A stretch of 64,000 nucleotides of DNA from ECT2AJA-110-A sp035399845 (GCA_035399845.1 DAOPJV010000012.1:1-64000); one strand, 5' to 3'. Shown: positions 9,372 through 18,104, counted from the stretch's first letter. Translations and numbers: made by a program. Notes: generated from the letters alone by a model not told the origin.

Positions 9372-9812
9372 CAGGGCGCCTGGCGCCCTTCCGAGCCGGG
9401 CCAGTCATGGCTCGGAGGATCCGCCAATCGTGTTCACGATTGCAGGTCGACCGCCGCATGACTGCGGTCGCTCGGATCTGGACCGAACTGCGCCCGCGAG
9501 GAAGCAGGCCAGCGTAGCGGAACAGGACGCGCGTATGTGTTTACCGGCTGGGACGCAATTTCCATCTCATGGCTCGGTCGATCCGCCAACCACCGCTGGT
9601 ACGAGATTCCCATCTCGCCGCTGGTACGGGATTCCTGATTCACCGCTGGTACGAGATTCCCAGCTCGTACCCAACTCGGGCGGGATGCCTTTGCCGCACC
9701 GCCCGTCATCGTCACATCGCGCGACCGACTCGCTGACGCTCGCGGCTCGGAATGTCGGGCCCCCGGCGTGCGAACGACATCCAGATCGCTGGTACGGGAT
9801 TCCTATCCCGTG
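9372..9812. repeat. Composite repeat block, right of DUF1697 gene
   Basis: A second block of the same modules as at 8327-8739. Five palindromes were read: 9550-9571 (degenerate), 9598-9617, 9623-9640 (partial), 9648-9670 and 9791-9812. Several are preceded by CCGCTGG. In the 9791 copy both arms changed together (ACGGGAT paired with ATCCCGTGC), so the stem is kept. The non-palindromic modules noted for the left block recur here in a different order. The remainder of 9312-9893 holds no credible gene. Confidence 0.8.
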
Positions 9813-9893
9813 CCCACGCCAGGCGGGAGTCCGCTCCCGCGACACGCATCCCGCCGAAACTACCTATCGGAAACTGAGAAAACTGCGACTGGT

Positions 9894-9920
9894 TGTCACA
9901 ATCCGCCCCGCCGACTCGTC
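9894..9920 (+). promoter_or_regulatory. ECF41-type sigma factor promoter
   Basis: TGTCACA at 9894-9900 and CGTC at 9917-9920 are separated by exactly 16 nt. This is the published ECF41 consensus (TGTCACA-N16-CGTC) as I recall it. It lies about 65 nt upstream of the ATG at 9986, the usual position for the single target operon of an ECF41 sigma factor, and that operon encodes an ECF41 sigma factor. Confidence 0.88.
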
Positions 9921-9985
9921 ATTCTTCCGAAGCCGCCGCACTGTCGCGACGGCGGCATGGCCAATAACAGGAAAACAAACCAATC

Positions 9986-10504
9986 ATGAATCCCACTGAA
10001 ATCAGAGCCCAGATCGCCGCCTTCGAAAACGCCTACGCCTACGACGCCGGCTACCAGACGGCCGTCCTTGACGCCGCGCCCGAGGCCTACGCCCACTTCG
10101 CGGCCGCCCGCGCCATGATTTCCCATCGCCAGCATCTTCCGCCTGACGCCCACTACGTCGCCCGAATTGCCATGATGCGGTCCGACGACTGCGGCGCCTG
10201 CGCCCAGCTCAACCTCCGCATGGCGATCGAGGCGGGCGTCGATCGCGACCTGCTCCGACGCCTGCTGGACGCCCCGGAAACGCTGCCGCCCCATCTCATC
10301 GACATCTGCAAACACGCCGCCGATGTCGCCCGGAACGCCCCGCCCTGTCCCGAGCGCACGCAACGTCTCCGCGACCACTACGGCCCCGCCGGCTTCGCCG
10401 AACTTGCCGTCTGCTTGACGGGCTGCCGCATTTTCCCAACGCTGAAGCGCGCCATGGACATGAACAGGGCCTGCGAAAAACTGACGCTGGAGTCTGCGAG
10501 ATGA
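9986..10504 (+). CDS. Carboxymuconolactone decarboxylase-like (AhpD-like) protein
   Basis: A 172-aa, mostly helical protein. The CxxC redox pair is C69/C72 in DDCGACAQLN, as in AhpD-like alkylhydroperoxidases of the carboxymuconolactone decarboxylase family. In ECF41 loci one of three gene types (carboxymuconolactone decarboxylase, oxidoreductase or epimerase) is the usual partner, and this gene fits the first. The start has AGGAAA upstream. It overlaps the sigma factor by 4 nt (ATGA), so translation is probably coupled. The physiological substrate is not known; a thiol-peroxidase or redox-detoxification role is inferred from the CxxC. Confidence 0.9.
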   Translation: MNPTEIRAQIAAFENAYAYDAGYQTAVLDAAPEAYAHFAAARAMISHRQHLPPDAHYVARIAMMRSDDCGACAQLNLRMAIEAGVDRDLLRRLLDAPETLPPHLIDICKHAADVARNAPPCPERTQRLRDHYGPAGFAELAVCLTGCRIFPTLKRAMDMNRACEKLTLESAR

Positions 10505-11412
10505 CCGACACGATGGCGTTCGACAACGAGCGCGACTACCTCATTCGCCTCTGTTATCGCATGCTCGGCGATGTCAGTGAGGCGGAGGACATCGTGCAGG
10601 ACGCATGGCTCCGCTGGCGATCGGCCGGCGAACCGATACTCGACGCCCCGCGCGCCTGGTTCACGCGAACCTGCGCGCGGCTCTGTCTCGATCGCCTCAA
10701 GTCGGTACAGCGCCAGCGCGAACACTACATCGGCGAGTGGCTGCCCGAACCGATCCTCCCCGCCGTCGCCGATCGACACGAGCGCGACGAGACGCTTTCA
10801 ATGGCCCTGCTCGTCGCCGTCGAACGCCTTCGCCCCGCGGAGCGCGCCGCATTCCTGCTGCACGATGTGTTCGACTACTCCTTCGAGGAAGTCGCCGATA
10901 TCCTCGAACTCAATCCCGCGAACTGCCGTCAACTCGCCGCCCGCGCCCGCACACATCTTGCCGGCGAACGCGTCCGATCCGACGCCGACGAGGCGACAAT
11001 CCGGCGACTCAGCAACGCCTTCTTCCAGGCCATCGACGCGGGCGATCTCGCCGACCTGCGGAATGTCCTCGCCGACGACGTGATCCTTCGCTCCGACGGC
11101 GGCGGGAAGGTCGCGGCCGCCCTGCAGCCGATCGTCGGCGCCGACAACGTCATCGCGTTCCTGCAGTCGGTCCTCATCGATACGGGGAACTACCTGTCGA
11201 TCCGTCGCCATGCGGCCTATTTCAACGGCGCCCCCGGGGAACTTGTCTACCAGGATGGCGCCCTCGCGTCGGCCTTCCACTTCCAGGTCGACGGCCAACG
11301 CGTCGTCGGCATCTATGTGCAGAGGAACCCGGACAAGCTCGCCAAACTGGCAAGAAAACCAAAAAACGAAGACTCAAACCTGTCAGACAATCGTGACGTA
11401 GGGCGTAACTGA
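10501..11412 (+). CDS. ECF41-family RNA polymerase sigma factor
   Basis: A 303-aa protein. Sigma region 2 (RDYLIRLCYRMLGDVSEAED) and region 4 (about residues 100-165, FEEVADILELNPANCRQLA) are joined by a linker with WLPEP at 80-84. A SnoaL-like C-terminal domain carries DGGGKV near residue 199 and NPDKL near 277. WLPEP, DGGGK and NPDKL are the ECF41 hallmarks. In this family the C-terminal domain replaces an anti-sigma factor and controls activity. No anti-sigma gene is nearby, consistent with that. The sequence match at 9894-9920 suggests it activates its own operon. Confidence 0.95.
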   Translation: MTDTMAFDNERDYLIRLCYRMLGDVSEAEDIVQDAWLRWRSAGEPILDAPRAWFTRTCARLCLDRLKSVQRQREHYIGEWLPEPILPAVADRHERDETLSMALLVAVERLRPAERAAFLLHDVFDYSFEEVADILELNPANCRQLAARARTHLAGERVRSDADEATIRRLSNAFFQAIDAGDLADLRNVLADDVILRSDGGGKVAAALQPIVGADNVIAFLQSVLIDTGNYLSIRRHAAYFNGAPGELVYQDGALASAFHFQVDGQRVVGIYVQRNPDKLAKLARKPKNEDSNLSDNRDVGRN

Positions 11413-11536
11413 CGTTGCGCCGCCGGCGTTTCGTCGACTATGATGGCGTCACACGCGGGCGAGGACATATCCGCCGGCCTGTTCTCGGCGTCTGTGCGCG
11501 CGAAGTGGATCTTCCTGTCGGGTTCGGAGTCGTACG

Positions 11537-12181
11537 ATGTTCATTATTTTCGGATTTCGCAGCGTCACGTTGGGCGGTGATCAGGGGTCGTTCTTCTGCC
11601 CGCAATGCGGCCAGCAGCGGTACTACCTCAGAAAGCGGATTCGGCGATTCTTCACGCTCTTTTTCATCCCGCTGATTCCGCTCGATGTCCTTGCCGAGTA
11701 TGTGGAGTGTCTCTCCTGCCGCGGCACGTTCCGACCCGAGGCGTTGAACCGGAACCCTGTCGTGAAAGCGACAGAAGACTTCCATCAGGCGCTCATGTAT
11801 GTCCTGATCGGCATGACGGCGCACGCGCTCGATTTCCGCGCCAAGCGGGTCGAGCAAATTCGCCAGATCTACGCCGAGTTGACGGCCAAGGAACTCAGCC
11901 ACGAGGAAATCAAGGCGGACATCGACGCGTTCAACGATGACAGCGGCCCCTATGAGCGATCGCTGAGGACGCTGGCGCCCAATCTCGGCGATCAATCCAA
12001 GGAGAAGCTGATCCGCGCCAGCCTGTTGGTTGCGCGTTCGGGAGAACCCCTGACGGAACAGCAGCGCGTATTTCTGGACAGCCTGGCTGAGAAAATTCGA
12101 ATCACGCCGGCGCACCTGCGTGGAATCGTGAGCGAATTCCTGGAAAGCAGCGACGAATCTGCGGATGACGCAACAGCGTGA
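11537..12181 (+). CDS. Zinc-ribbon protein with TerB-like C-terminal domain
   Basis: A 214-aa protein. The N-terminus has two Cys pairs, CPQCG and CLSC (about residues 22-56), around a hydrophobic FTLFFIPLIPLD segment. This is the pattern of zinc-ribbon-15-type proteins, in which a membrane-proximal stretch lies between the knuckles. Residues ~145-205 are helical (LIRASLLVARSGEPLTEQQR) and resemble TerB domains. Function unknown. It stands alone between the ECF41 operon and a convergent FIST gene, 41 bp away. This ribbon is not of the CGYNLRG type shared by the other seven proteins. Confidence 0.8.
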   Translation: MFIIFGFRSVTLGGDQGSFFCPQCGQQRYYLRKRIRRFFTLFFIPLIPLDVLAEYVECLSCRGTFRPEALNRNPVVKATEDFHQALMYVLIGMTAHALDFRAKRVEQIRQIYAELTAKELSHEEIKADIDAFNDDSGPYERSLRTLAPNLGDQSKEKLIRASLLVARSGEPLTEQQRVFLDSLAEKIRITPAHLRGIVSEFLESSDESADDATA

Positions 12182-12222
12182 CACATCGTGCGTCGTCGCC
12201 CGGGCGCCACATTCGACAATCG

Positions 12223-13395
12223 TCACGCCCGATCGCGAAACAGCACGAGGCTGCTCGTCAGACCGTGCACGAAGGTCTTGCCGCCGACGGGACCAATCTC
12301 GCCCGCCGCAAAGAACCCCGCCACGGCGCAGTCCGGCGCCTTCTCGTTCACGAGCTGAATGTCGTGATTCGGACTGTCAAACATCCGCGTGCCGCGACCA
12401 TTGCATGAGAAGAGGAGCCCGCCCTGTGGTAACCTGGCGTTGGCGGAGATGCTGGCGCCAAGCAGCCGCTGCATGTCCTTGTCGGCGCTTTCCGCGTCGC
12501 GAATGTGGAACTGGATCGTCTGCCCGGGCCGAATGAAGGCCGCGACGGCGATCGCCGTCTCATCGACGAAATCGAGCAGATTGCGAATCAGAAAGTCCCC
12601 CGATCCGAATGAGGGCCTCGTCTCGTCGATCGCGCTACCGATGTGCAGCCGTCCCTGCTGAATGAGCGCCTGATCGGCCTTGTCGGCCGCGTTGAAGACG
12701 GCGCTGAGTATCTCCACGGCCGGCCGGCCGCGCAGCTCCCGGATGACATTCTGTTCGGCGCTCGTCACGATGTAGGGCTCGCCGATCGGCCGGCAGCCCT
12801 GCGACACGATCGCCTCCACTTCGATCGGTCCGGCAAGCGACACGCCGATCAGCCCCTGTCGCAGGACCTGGTCGTTGAGGAAGAGCCGATTCTGCCCCGG
12901 CTGGCTCCCCCCGCTTGGAAGACCACCGACGATCGTGCTGCCGGGATACAACTGGTCCATCAGACCGAGTGTGTGCTCGACGGCGGGACCGAACGTAAAC
13001 GGCTCCGGGAGCACGATGAAGCTGGGCGATTCGTCGCGATCGACACCGATGCGATCGCTCCAGTCCTCGACGGTCTCGAATCGATTCACATCATCCAGGT
13101 CGACAACGAACGGCATGACGCGAACGCCGGGCAACGCCGCCGTCCACAACGCAACGGCCGGCGTGCGTTCCAGTTCGCTCGTCGGACCGATGATGCTCTC
13201 GCCCGTGCAGCCGATGAGATTGCTCGCGCCCGTCTTGTCGAGCACGTGCTGAACGATCTCCTCGCAGGCGTCTTCGTGATGCGGCGATACGAAGAGCATG
13301 GCCAGATCCGGTCGCGCCACGGCGCCCGAGGACAGGAGATCGTCGACAATGCCTTCCGGTTCGCGATGTGTGCTGATCGCCGCCTTGAATTCCAT
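12223..13395 (-). CDS. FIST domain signal-transduction protein
   Basis: A 390-aa protein. The N-terminal FIST_N domain includes DLAMLFVSPHHEDACEEIV, LIGCTGESIIG and ALWTAALPGV. The FIST_C domain from about residue 200 has QGCRPIGEPYIVT, SADKDMQRLLG and GLLFSCNGRG ending GFFAAGEIGPVGG. FIST domains are proposed small-ligand (amino-acid-like) sensors. Here the protein has no attached kinase or methyl-acceptor domain. The start at 13395 is chosen because GGAG precedes it and homologues start near this point. The open frame extends to 13971 but overlaps the glycosyltransferase gene there. Confidence 0.92.
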   Translation of the reverse strand: MEFKAAISTHREPEGIVDDLLSSGAVARPDLAMLFVSPHHEDACEEIVQHVLDKTGASNLIGCTGESIIGPTSELERTPAVALWTAALPGVRVMPFVVDLDDVNRFETVEDWSDRIGVDRDESPSFIVLPEPFTFGPAVEHTLGLMDQLYPGSTIVGGLPSGGSQPGQNRLFLNDQVLRQGLIGVSLAGPIEVEAIVSQGCRPIGEPYIVTSAEQNVIRELRGRPAVEILSAVFNAADKADQALIQQGRLHIGSAIDETRPSFGSGDFLIRNLLDFVDETAIAVAAFIRPGQTIQFHIRDAESADKDMQRLLGASISANARLPQGGLLFSCNGRGTRMFDSPNHDIQLVNEKAPDCAVAGFFAAGEIGPVGGKTFVHGLTSSLVLFRDRA

Positions 13396-13489
13396 CTTGG
13401 CTCCACAAGTCGACCGGCGCTGAGGCCGAACGAGCGAATCGACTTTAACCAAAGCCCCCCGGCAACGCCAGCGTCGGCGACGACGCGAC

Positions 13490-14272
13490 TTATGGCGCTG
13501 AAGGTCGTTTCGGGAGTCCGCGATGCTTGCCGACAAATCGCCAGAGCGACTGGAAATGACGCCAGCCCGCCGACGACAACGCCCGACTGCTTGCGCGGCG
13601 ATGGGCGTGCACGCACTCGATCTGCGGACAATAGACGACGCGCCGGCCCGACGCCCACGTCCGCAGGCACAGATCAACGTCTTCGAAATACAGGAAGAAC
13701 CGATCGTCGAAGGGTCCATCCGCGGGGATGTCGGCGCGGCGCAGGAACATGGCGGCGCCCAGTCCCCAATCGACATCGCTCGGCGCCGATCGATCAATCC
13801 CCTCGCAGAGGTAATCCCGAAAGAACTGCGGCGTGATGGCGAGACCTCGAACGGGCGAACGCGCATAAAAGACAACGGGCCACGTGTAGAAGCGCCGCAC
13901 GGAAGGCTGAATCGCCCCGTCGGGATAGCGCAGCAGCGGCAGCGCAATCCCGACGTCGGCGTTGGACGCAAGATACGCGGCGCCGGCGGCCAGGGCGCCG
14001 GCCGTCACGCGAACATCGGGGTTGGCGATGAAGATGGTCTCACCCCGCGACGCTCTGAAGGCCCGATTGATGCCGGCGCCGAAGCCGATGTTCTCATCCT
14101 CGAGCACAGTGATGGGGAGCTCCGGCGACGTCTCGGACTCGATCGGTTCATCGCGAGAGTTATTGCAGACGATGAGCTCGATCCGCGCGTCCCCTTTGTG
14201 TTGGCGCAGGCTGTCCGCGAGCCGGCGCAGATCGTCGGCGGCGTGATAGTTCACACTCAGCACGCTAATCAC
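13490..14272 (-). CDS. Glycosyltransferase family 2 protein
   Basis: About 260 aa from a GTG start. It has the GT2 N-terminus (ISVLSVNYHAADDL), a nucleotide-sugar region VCNNSRDEP, NIGFGAGINRAF, the metal-site motif ANPDVRV and the acceptor-side FDDRFFLYFEDVDLC. This is the rhamnosyl-/galactofuranosyl-transferase-like subgroup. The GTG at 14272 is preferred because GGGAGGG lies 6 nt upstream, giving an 8-nt overlap with the upstream GT2 gene. A longer frame to 14338 would overlap more. The probable role is assembly of a surface glycan. The acceptor and sugar are unknown. Confidence 0.9.
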   Translation of the reverse strand: MISVLSVNYHAADDLRRLADSLRQHKGDARIELIVCNNSRDEPIESETSPELPITVLEDENIGFGAGINRAFRASRGETIFIANPDVRVTAGALAAGAAYLASNADVGIALPLLRYPDGAIQPSVRRFYTWPVVFYARSPVRGLAITPQFFRDYLCEGIDRSAPSDVDWGLGAAMFLRRADIPADGPFDDRFFLYFEDVDLCLRTWASGRRVVYCPQIECVHAHRRASSRALSSAGWRHFQSLWRFVGKHRGLPKRPSAP

Positions 14273-15269
14273 GCCGCGCCCTCCCGCGCCCCGCGCGAAG
14301 CGACCCGCGAACGTGGAGCGTGAACCAATCCGACTCAAGTCGCTGAGCGATCTGTTCGTCCGTCGCCGTCGCGAAGGCTCGCAGCGCGGCGCGCTTCGCC
14401 TCGATCAGTTCGTCGGCGCGCCGTCCCGCGACGCGGCCCTGCCGATAGGCGCGCCAGCATCCCTGTCGGAGCTTGTTCAGCGACTGAATCGTCAGGAAGG
14501 CGCGGCGCGCCCCGGCGTACCTTCGCCGAAGCGACTCGGGCATGTTGGACGCCCAGACGATTTCGGCGTTTCGTGCCGAGTTGTAATGGTACTTCCAGCC
14601 CGTCGGGCTGTAGGACGCGCTGAGATGATGGTAACAGATCGACGTACGCATGAACCGGCAGCGATAGCCGGCCCAGGCGAGCCGGAAGCCGAGGTCCACA
14701 TCCTCGTAGTAGCTCTCAAAGCGATCGTCGAGCGCCCCCACGCGCTCCAGCGCGCTGCGCCGATAGAACGCCGAGGCGCCGCACGCCGAGAAACACTCTT
14801 CCGTCAGTCCGGCGGCAAACTCGCGTGGCGCAAGATGCAGGCGCTTGGCGGCGCCGCCCGCGATCGAATAGACATCCCCGGCCGAGTCGATGAGGTGCGG
14901 CGGTTCCGCGAGCAGCACCAGCGAGGCGACAGCGCCGACGTCGTCGGCGTCGAATCCCGCCATCGCGTTGGCGAACCAGTTCTCGTCGACCGTCGTGTCA
15001 TTGTTCAGCAGCGCGACAAACGGCGTCCGGGCCAGGTCGAGCCCGACATTGCAGGACCCGGCAAAGCCGAGGTTTCGCTCATTGCGGATCACGTTCACGA
15101 AGGCGGCGCCGCCCGCGATGTCGCCAATACCGCCGTCAGTGGAGCAGTCGTCCACGAGCGTCACGACGAACCGTCGATCCGACTGGTTGCGGAGGCTCTC
15201 GATCAGCGCCGGAAGGAACTTCGCGCCGTTGTAGTTGGGTATCACGATCGTGGCGAGCGGGTCGTTCAT
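14265..15269 (-). CDS. Glycosyltransferase family 2 protein
   Basis: A 334-aa protein. The N-terminus ATIVIPNYNGAKFL, the VDDCSTDGG motif, NLGFAGSCNVGL, the metal-binding LLNNDTTVDENW and the acceptor-side DDRFESYYEDVDLGFRL are all typical GT2 features. Another conserved segment is CYHHLSASYSPTG. It overlaps its downstream GT2 neighbour by 8 nt, so the pair is an operon adding consecutive sugars to one glycan, by inference. A C-terminal basic helical region (RRADELIEAKRAALRAF) is not part of the catalytic core and may contact membrane lipid or a partner protein. Confidence 0.92.
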   Translation of the reverse strand: MNDPLATIVIPNYNGAKFLPALIESLRNQSDRRFVVTLVDDCSTDGGIGDIAGGAAFVNVIRNERNLGFAGSCNVGLDLARTPFVALLNNDTTVDENWFANAMAGFDADDVGAVASLVLLAEPPHLIDSAGDVYSIAGGAAKRLHLAPREFAAGLTEECFSACGASAFYRRSALERVGALDDRFESYYEDVDLGFRLAWAGYRCRFMRTSICYHHLSASYSPTGWKYHYNSARNAEIVWASNMPESLRRRYAGARRAFLTIQSLNKLRQGCWRAYRQGRVAGRRADELIEAKRAALRAFATATDEQIAQRLESDWFTLHVRGSLRAGRGRARRD

Positions 15270-15405
15270 GCGGGCGTCAGCGGCGGAGGCGTCAACGTGT
15301 GTCGAGGCGGCGTTCTTCGCCCCGTTCCCGGAGGCGGCAGGGAACTATACCCGCCACTTGCGTGCGACGCGACTTGACGGCATCGTATCCGATGTGCATC
15401 AGTCC

Positions 15406-16386
15406 ATGTCACATCACGATCATCTGCATCAGAACACACAGATTCGCAAACGCGCCGTCCATGTCGCCATCGCCGCCAGCGTGTCCGTCGCGATCATCGA
15501 GCTGATCCTCGGCTACCTGCTGCACCTGGAAAGCCTGCTGGCCGAGGGAATTCACACGCTGCTGGACGGCGTTGACTCCATCATCGTGCTCGTCACGATC
15601 TACCTCGCCGCCCGCCCGGCCGATCGTCAGCATCCCTTTGGATACGGCAAATACGAGGCGCTCGGCGCCGGCGTCGAGGGCCTGTTCGTCCTCGGCGCAG
15701 GGATCGGCATCGCGTGGCGGGCGATTGATCGCCTGGTCTCCGGCGAGGCGCCCCCGTCGATTCCGCTCTACGTCTGCGCCTGCATGATGGCGGCGGCGGT
15801 CTTCTATTACGTCGTCTCCCTCTACCTCATGCGCATTGCGAAGGAGTCCGGATCGCCGGCGATCTACGCCGAGGCGATGCACCTTCGGACGCACATCTAC
15901 ATCACAGGCGGGCTCGGCGCGGGCCTGCTCATTGGCGCCCTCGGGAACTGGCCGATTGTCGACACGCTGCTGGCCCTGGGCGTCGCGGCCTGCCTGCTGG
16001 GCATCGCCCGCCAGGTCCTTCGACAGGTCTGGAACCAGATGATGGACGTGTCGCTGCCGCGCGAAGAGGTCCGCCGGCTGAGCGAACTGCTCGAACCCTT
16101 CGGCAGCCGCTTCGTCGAAATCCACGGCCTGAGAACGCGACAGGCCGGCGTCGAACGGCACATCGAAATGCACCTGGTCGTGCAGCCGGAAACGACCGTT
16201 CGAGCGGCGCACGATCTCAGCCACGAGATCGAGGACGCCATTCTGACGGAATGGCCGGCCGCCCATGTGACTGTCCACATCGAGCCGCTCAATACGTCTC
16301 ACGACGAGCACAGGGAATGGACACAGGACCAGCCGAAGGTTCGGACAGACGATGATTCACCCACGGATCGTGAGTTCATGCACTGA
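15406..16386 (+). CDS. Cation diffusion facilitator transporter
   Basis: A 326-aa protein with a His-rich N-terminus (MSHHDHLHQ), six predicted helices and a C-terminal cytoplasmic domain ending in HVTVHIEPL. It belongs to the CDF family, which exports divalent metals by proton exchange. Transport-site residues look like H-x3-D in TM2 (IHTLLDGVDS) and H-x3-H in TM5 (MHLRTHIYITG), compared with D/D and H/D in FieF. The TM5 change is unusual. QHPFGYGKYE follows TM2-3 as in the family. The start at 15406 is preferred; the open frame reaches 15235 but that part overlaps the divergent gene. Confidence 0.92.
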   Translation: MSHHDHLHQNTQIRKRAVHVAIAASVSVAIIELILGYLLHLESLLAEGIHTLLDGVDSIIVLVTIYLAARPADRQHPFGYGKYEALGAGVEGLFVLGAGIGIAWRAIDRLVSGEAPPSIPLYVCACMMAAAVFYYVVSLYLMRIAKESGSPAIYAEAMHLRTHIYITGGLGAGLLIGALGNWPIVDTLLALGVAACLLGIARQVLRQVWNQMMDVSLPREEVRRLSELLEPFGSRFVEIHGLRTRQAGVERHIEMHLVVQPETTVRAAHDLSHEIEDAILTEWPAAHVTVHIEPLNTSHDEHREWTQDQPKVRTDDDSPTDREFMH

Positions 16387-16397
16387 TCTGACGCGAG

Positions 16398-17222
16398 TCA
16401 GAAATCAATACCCGCGATACCCATCAGCGTCACGATCGCGTTGTACGCGCCGTGCGTGATGATCGCCAGCAGCAGCGGCCCGTACATCAGTTGGAGCGTC
16501 GGCGCGCGTTTCTGCTCTTCCGTCGCCCGCCAGACGGCAACGACGCCCCGCGATGCGATGATGCTGCAGACGACGTGCAGCGTCGTACAGATCGACCATC
16601 GCCAAATCGCCAGCCCGATCGTTGGATTGGTCACGTACATGTTCAGATAGAGCATGTTCTCGATGACGGCGAAGCCGAGGGCGCCTGCGATCGCGGCGAT
16701 TGTGATCTCGACCTCGCGCCGGACCAGGTAGGGCCGCGTCTCCACGATGAGGAGAACCAGGCAGATCTTCATGATCTCCTCCGTCGCCGGTCCGATGACA
16801 ATCGGCCCCAGAAACGTCGGGATGATGTTCGAGAGAAACGCGCCGACAACCGCGAAGGGACCACCCGCGAGAATGACGCCGACCAGCATGATCAGCACTT
16901 TGGCGCCGGAAGCCCGGCGCTTTCGTTCCTCGTACCACGTGGCGTAGCTGACTTCGCCGGGCGGCGGCGGACGAAACAGCTCGACGCTTCCGCATTCCGG
17001 ACACCGGGCGCCGGTCATCGTGCCGCGCAGGTTGTAACCACACTGGCCGCAACGCCAGTCGACCTGGATGATCTCATTCGGCCGGCCGGGAAAGATATTC
17101 AGTTCATTGAAGACGGAATGTCGGGCCAGCTCTTCGGTCGTATAGCCGGCGATGCGAATCGGCGGCGCCGTTGGCGGCGGGACGGGCGACGGTCTTGAGT
17201 CGGGCAAGTCTTCAGGTTGCAT
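16398..17222 (-). CDS. PrsW-family intramembrane protease with N-terminal zinc ribbon
   Basis: A 274-aa protein. A Pro-rich N-terminus is followed by a Cys4 ribbon (C58, C61, C74, C77; CGQCGYNLRG then ARCPECG). A PrsW-type membrane domain follows. The three PrsW motifs are visible: EE-x2-K in ATEEIMKICL, the E-N pair in FAVIENMLY, and the His in THGAYNAIV. PrsW proteases act in regulated intramembrane proteolysis, for example on anti-sigma factors. The fused ribbon links it to the window's other CGYNLRG proteins. The gene converges with the CDF gene across an 11-bp gap. Confidence 0.88.
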   Translation of the reverse strand: MQPEDLPDSRPSPVPPPTAPPIRIAGYTTEELARHSVFNELNIFPGRPNEIIQVDWRCGQCGYNLRGTMTGARCPECGSVELFRPPPPGEVSYATWYEERKRRASGAKVLIMLVGVILAGGPFAVVGAFLSNIIPTFLGPIVIGPATEEIMKICLVLLIVETRPYLVRREVEITIAAIAGALGFAVIENMLYLNMYVTNPTIGLAIWRWSICTTLHVVCSIIASRGVVAVWRATEEQKRAPTLQLMYGPLLLAIITHGAYNAIVTLMGIAGIDF

Positions 17223-17266
17223 ACGACGTGTAGTTTAATCGCCAGCGAGCCTGCAGGGCGCGGGCC

Positions 17267-17731
17267 TCAGGCCTCGCGGACAATGGCGGTGCCATAGGCG
17301 TAGATTTCGACGGAAATGGCCCCCTTGTTCCCCGACATCTGCTGGACGTTGCAGAACTGATACCGGAGATTCCAGACCTCCGTCGCGCCCATGGCGCGGG
17401 CCTCGTCCAGCAGACGAAGCAGCGCCTCGCGGCGCGCTCGCAGCATCAGTCGCTGCGCGGCCTTCATCTCGCCGCCCACCAGGTTTCGAAGCGTCGTCAC
17501 GAGCGTCTTGAAGTAATCCGTCGCGATCACGACGTTGCCGGCGACCAACTGCGACTGCCGGACGGTCTCGGGATGGACGATTGTCTTCAGGTTGGTCACA
17601 ACGATATCCGCCGCCGCCGCCTCTCGAACGGCCAGCCGCCTGAGATGACGCTGCTCCGTCGCGTAGCCGATGACCGACCAGAGGACGGGCAGCATCCAGG
17701 GAATCAGAAACATGAGCAGCTCATAGTCCAC
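17267..17731 (-). CDS. YbjQ/UPF0145-like protein with membrane anchor
   Basis: A 154-aa protein. A hydrophobic N-terminal helix (MFLIPWMLPVLWSVIGY) precedes a UPF0145-like domain, with LVAGNVVIATDYFKTL, LRNLVGGEMKAAQRLM and MGATEVWNLRYQ. UPF0145 (YbjQ) forms pentameric metal-binding-like assemblies of unknown function. It lies 1 bp downstream of a soluble paralogue on the same strand. The ending AYGTAIVREA matches the paralogue's AYGTAVVVDP. The pair probably forms a mixed, membrane-tethered oligomer; this is inference. Confidence 0.85.
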   Translation of the reverse strand: MDYELLMFLIPWMLPVLWSVIGYATEQRHLRRLAVREAAAADIVVTNLKTIVHPETVRQSQLVAGNVVIATDYFKTLVTTLRNLVGGEMKAAQRLMLRARREALLRLLDEARAMGATEVWNLRYQFCNVQQMSGNKGAISVEIYAYGTAIVREA

Positions 17732-17732
17732 G

Positions 17733-18104
17733 CTATCGCACTCCCGGCTGGAATGGATCGACGTTTCCCTGAACCGGCGCGGCGGATGGCGGATCGACGA
17801 CGACGGCGGTCCCGTAGGCGTACAGCTCGGCGGCGCCCTGCGTCACGGCGCTCGTGGTGAATCGCGTGTTAACGATGGCGTTGGCCCCCAGCTGCTGCGC
17901 CTGCATGATCATGCGCTGCATCGCCTCGCGGCGCGCTTCGGTCAGCAGCTCCGTGTATCCCTTGAGCTCGCCGCCCACGAGGTTCTTGAGGCCCGCCATG
18001 ATGTCGCGCCCCAGGTGCTTGGCGCGAATCGTATTCCCCTGGACGAGGCCTTTGACCTCGCGGATGGGGTATCCCGGAACCGTTTCTGTATTGACAATGA
18101 TCAT
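17733..18104 (-). CDS. YbjQ/UPF0145 family protein
   Basis: A 123-aa protein with the classical UPF0145 sequence order: VNTETVPGYPIREVKGLV, GNTIRAKHLGRDI, LKNLVGGELKGYTELL, ARREAM and GANAIVNTRF. It ends with AYGTAVVV plus a 20-residue Pro-rich tail. The length is near the usual 105-110 aa. It is the first gene of a two-gene minus-strand unit with the membrane-anchored paralogue. Function is unknown; a heavy-metal-binding role was suggested for the family on structural grounds. Confidence 0.93.
   Translation of the reverse strand: MIIVNTETVPGYPIREVKGLVQGNTIRAKHLGRDIMAGLKNLVGGELKGYTELLTEARREAMQRMIMQAQQLGANAIVNTRFTTSAVTQGAAELYAYGTAVVVDPPSAAPVQGNVDPFQPGVR

Noticed and set aside
8383..9812. A possible CRISPR array
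   Set aside because: Copies are palindromic, unevenly spaced (from about 20 to several hundred nt) and vary in the stem. No cas genes are near, and spacers do not have uniform length.
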